Position numbers and translations under genes: made by a program
Shown: piece by piece, positions 60,851-64,000 of the stretch
How positions within the stretch are numbered: position 1 is the first letter of the stretch
How the letters are laid out: each line of letters starts with the position of its first letter
Assembly (NCBI GenBank): GCA_028622995.1
Contig: JAJQJQ010000003.1
Location: 5,022,001-5,086,000, forward strand
DNA from: Panagrolaimus kolymaensis
Taxonomy: Eukaryota; Nematoda; Chromadorea; Rhabditida; Panagrolaimidae
DNA: 64,000 nt
Reading direction: 5' to 3'
Notes under the pieces: model-generated
Seen by the model: the letters and a program-made list of their open reading frames with translations, nothing else
Told to the model about the DNA's origin: nothing
Database searches by the model: none

Positions 60851-62151
60851 AAATTATTCAATCGGATGTTATTTATCTAACTAATTTTATAATAATTTTT
60901 TTTCTTGCAAAATAATAATAAATAGAAGAAAGAAAAAGTGCGGTTTTATTTTTTGAATGATTTATTTGTGAAATGCGCGAAATAAAAGTGAAAACAAAAA
61001 AGAAAAATCCCAGATGGCGGCTGTCACCAAATGAAATAATAGATGATATCTCGAAAGATTGGCTTTTAAAAAAATAACAAATTTTTTTGCTGTTTCTTTT
61101 TTTTTACCACCTCTTTTTGACAATTGTCGGTCATGAAATAAAAAAGCCTTGCGCAATCACCCGCCGAGAAGAAGCTATCCATTGCGGTAAGGTTCAAACC
61201 GTTAAATGAGCCATAATGAAATTGAGCAAATTCAAGTTAAAAAATAAGCATTGAGTTTTCAAGGAGTCAAACAAAAAAATAATATTTGCTTCTTTTTTGT
61301 TTCAACTTTTACAGAAAGTTTTTTTTGACAAAATGCATTGTTTTTTTTATAGCTTTTCTTCCTTAAAAAAAGAGAAGGTTAAAATATAAACATAGTTCTT
61401 AAAAGGTCAACAGGCGTTCATCTCTTAAAACTTATGACGCAAACCTCTTGAAACTATTCCTTACCATTCAGTTAGTCAGCAGCAGAAACGATTACAGTAC
61501 TCAATAAAAAAAAGCTATCGCAAAATACAATCGCTTATCAACTTTAAAAATAAAAAAGCTGGCATTACTTAACTTACGCTATGCTATGTTGTCAAACTAA
61601 ATGAGGAATTCGCTCATTTCATTTCCCGGAGAAAACTGATGATGAGCAGAACCATCTTTTTGTTTTTAGCCGCCGAGATGGTAATAGCAATGGCGGCGTC
61701 GAGGATTATGTCTTCTTCGTGGTCGTTTTTCCTAATTTGTCTTTTTAAGCATAAACTATTGGAAGACATTCTTCTTTCTTTTTTTGGCAAAGAAACAAAT
61801 GGCACTTCTTAATTTTTTTAAGGGGCGGCGTTTCCGACGATTACGGTAAAAAAGGGTTAGCTAAAAAAGTCTTGGTTACTGGTGGCAATACAAGCTCCTT
61901 TTTGGTTGTTGTTTGCAGTTTTATTTTGAAGTTTCAACTTAATTCAAATTTTGAATAGTTTTATTATTGTTTAAAATAGGCTTATTGGATTCTTTAAAGT
62001 TTTTTTCCTTGTGGAAGAGAAGAAAATTCTTAAGAAGCTGGTGAATTTTCTTCGCTGGGCTTACATCATCGCCACTAAGGCTTTTGTTTTGTTCTGTGTA
62101 AATTTAAGCCTATTGAAGCCCTCCCATAGATTAACAAAACGCTTTAATCCA
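60851..62151. other. Intergenic region upstream of the homeobox gene
   Basis: About 1.3 kb. Likely 5' regulatory and leader sequence of the PITX-like gene. A patch at 61660-61810 is open on both strands with higher G+C (GCCGCC, GGCGGCGTCG) but has no splice or homology support. A small palindrome AAATGAG/CTCATTT lies at about 61602-61622. Confidence 0.4.
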
Positions 62152-63744
<1,593 letters not shown>

Positions 63745-63866
63745 ACATTTTTTTAGATCTTTTTTATTAAACTTTAACTTTATAATTATGCATTTACATA
63801 CTTTTTTTAATAAAACAAAAAAATTAAAAAACTTTCAATATATGTTTATTTTATTGTACAAACTTT
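63745..63866. other. Convergent 3' spacer
   Basis: About 120 bases between the stop codons of two convergent genes; overlapping 3' UTRs are likely. AATAAA-like motifs occur on both strands. Confidence 0.5.
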
Positions 63867-64000
63867 TTAAGTTTGATGTGCAGTAATATTATTTCTTTCA
63901 TCTTCAAGCGTGTATGCAAAATGAATAATTTGCCCGATTGCCACCATTGACCCTGTTACCATTATTACAAGAATAGAAAAAACGATAAGTAAAACTCTAT
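63867..64000 (-). CDS. C-terminal end of a membrane protein (cut by window edge)
   Basis: The last 43 codons of a minus-strand frame: a hydrophobic helix (LLIVFSILVIMVTGSMVAIG by frame) followed by a polar tail (YTLEDERNNITAHQT) and TAA. The rest lies beyond the window. It looks like the final helix and tail of a multi-pass or single-pass membrane protein; no family can be assigned from this much. Confidence 0.65.
   Translation of the reverse strand, partial: RVLLIVFSILVIMVTGSMVAIGQIIHFAYTLEDERNNITAHQT

Noticed and set aside
61180..61205. GGTTCAAACC, matching a tRNA B-box, near GCGGTAAGGTTC
   Set aside because: The T stem does not pair properly and no A box, anticodon arm or acceptor stem can be built around it.
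61614..61805. 63-codon minus-strand frame ending near the GC-rich patch
   Set aside because: The plus strand is equally open over the same bases, and neither has splice or family support.

Overview
The window is nuclear DNA from a nematode. The signs are a strongly A+T-rich sequence, dense small GT-AG introns (mostly 45-65 bp, acceptors of the TTTTAG / TTTCAG type), acceptor-like sites a few bases upstream of start codons (as in spliced-leader trans-splicing), and nematode families: a DB module joined to Ig and FN3 domains, a patched-related (PTR) transporter, Ig-EGF membrane proteins and a TAX-2-like cyclic-nucleotide-gated channel. The species cannot be fixed from sequence alone. No bacterial, organellar or viral gene, tRNA, rRNA or CRISPR array was seen. 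I built every gene model by hand from splice sites and reading-frame continuity. All multi-exon models reported close in frame except one (9231-10268), which carries a 2-base frameshift.

Left third (1-27 kb): the 3' end of a BPI/LBP-like lipid-binding protein (+); an unresolved stretch with coding texture; an Ig + DB + FN3 secreted protein (+); a hairpin-rich locus; a four-MAM-domain secreted protein (-); four tandem paralogues of a secreted cysteine-rich family (-); a 925-residue PTR protein (-) whose sixth intron holds a 465-bp hAT-type MITE; two adjacent Ig-EGF-transmembrane paralogues (-); a four-pass membrane protein (-); and a GT31 glycosyltransferase (-).

Middle (27-44 kb): a single-pass protein with a PPxY motif (+), adenosine deaminase (+), a small secreted protein (+), and a RIPOR/FAM65-family Rho regulator (-). 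The RIPOR gene has ten ordinary introns or near-ordinary ones and a single intron of about 5 kb, which carries a second, Ac-like hAT MITE.

Right third (44-64 kb): a 5-kb interval without a clear gene, a short secreted or neuropeptide-like protein (+), a beta-type CNG channel close to TAX-2 (+), a low-complexity Ala/Glu/Pro/Ser protein (-), a CNOT11-like CCR4-NOT subunit (+), a secreted eight-cysteine protein (+), a PITX/UNC-30-like homeodomain factor (+), and the 3' end of a membrane protein (-).

The genes do not form one pathway. Several suit the nervous system or cell surface (TAX-2-like channel, PITX-like factor, neuregulin-like Ig-EGF proteins, PTR, RIPOR), but that is a family-level remark, not evidence of co-function. 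The best-supported unusual features are the two hAT MITEs with exact 8-bp target duplications (one of which lets the pre-insertion intron be reconstructed as 48 bp), the dense hairpin cluster at 4.4-4.8 kb, and the frameshifted (or newly intron-bearing) member of the tandem cysteine-rich family.
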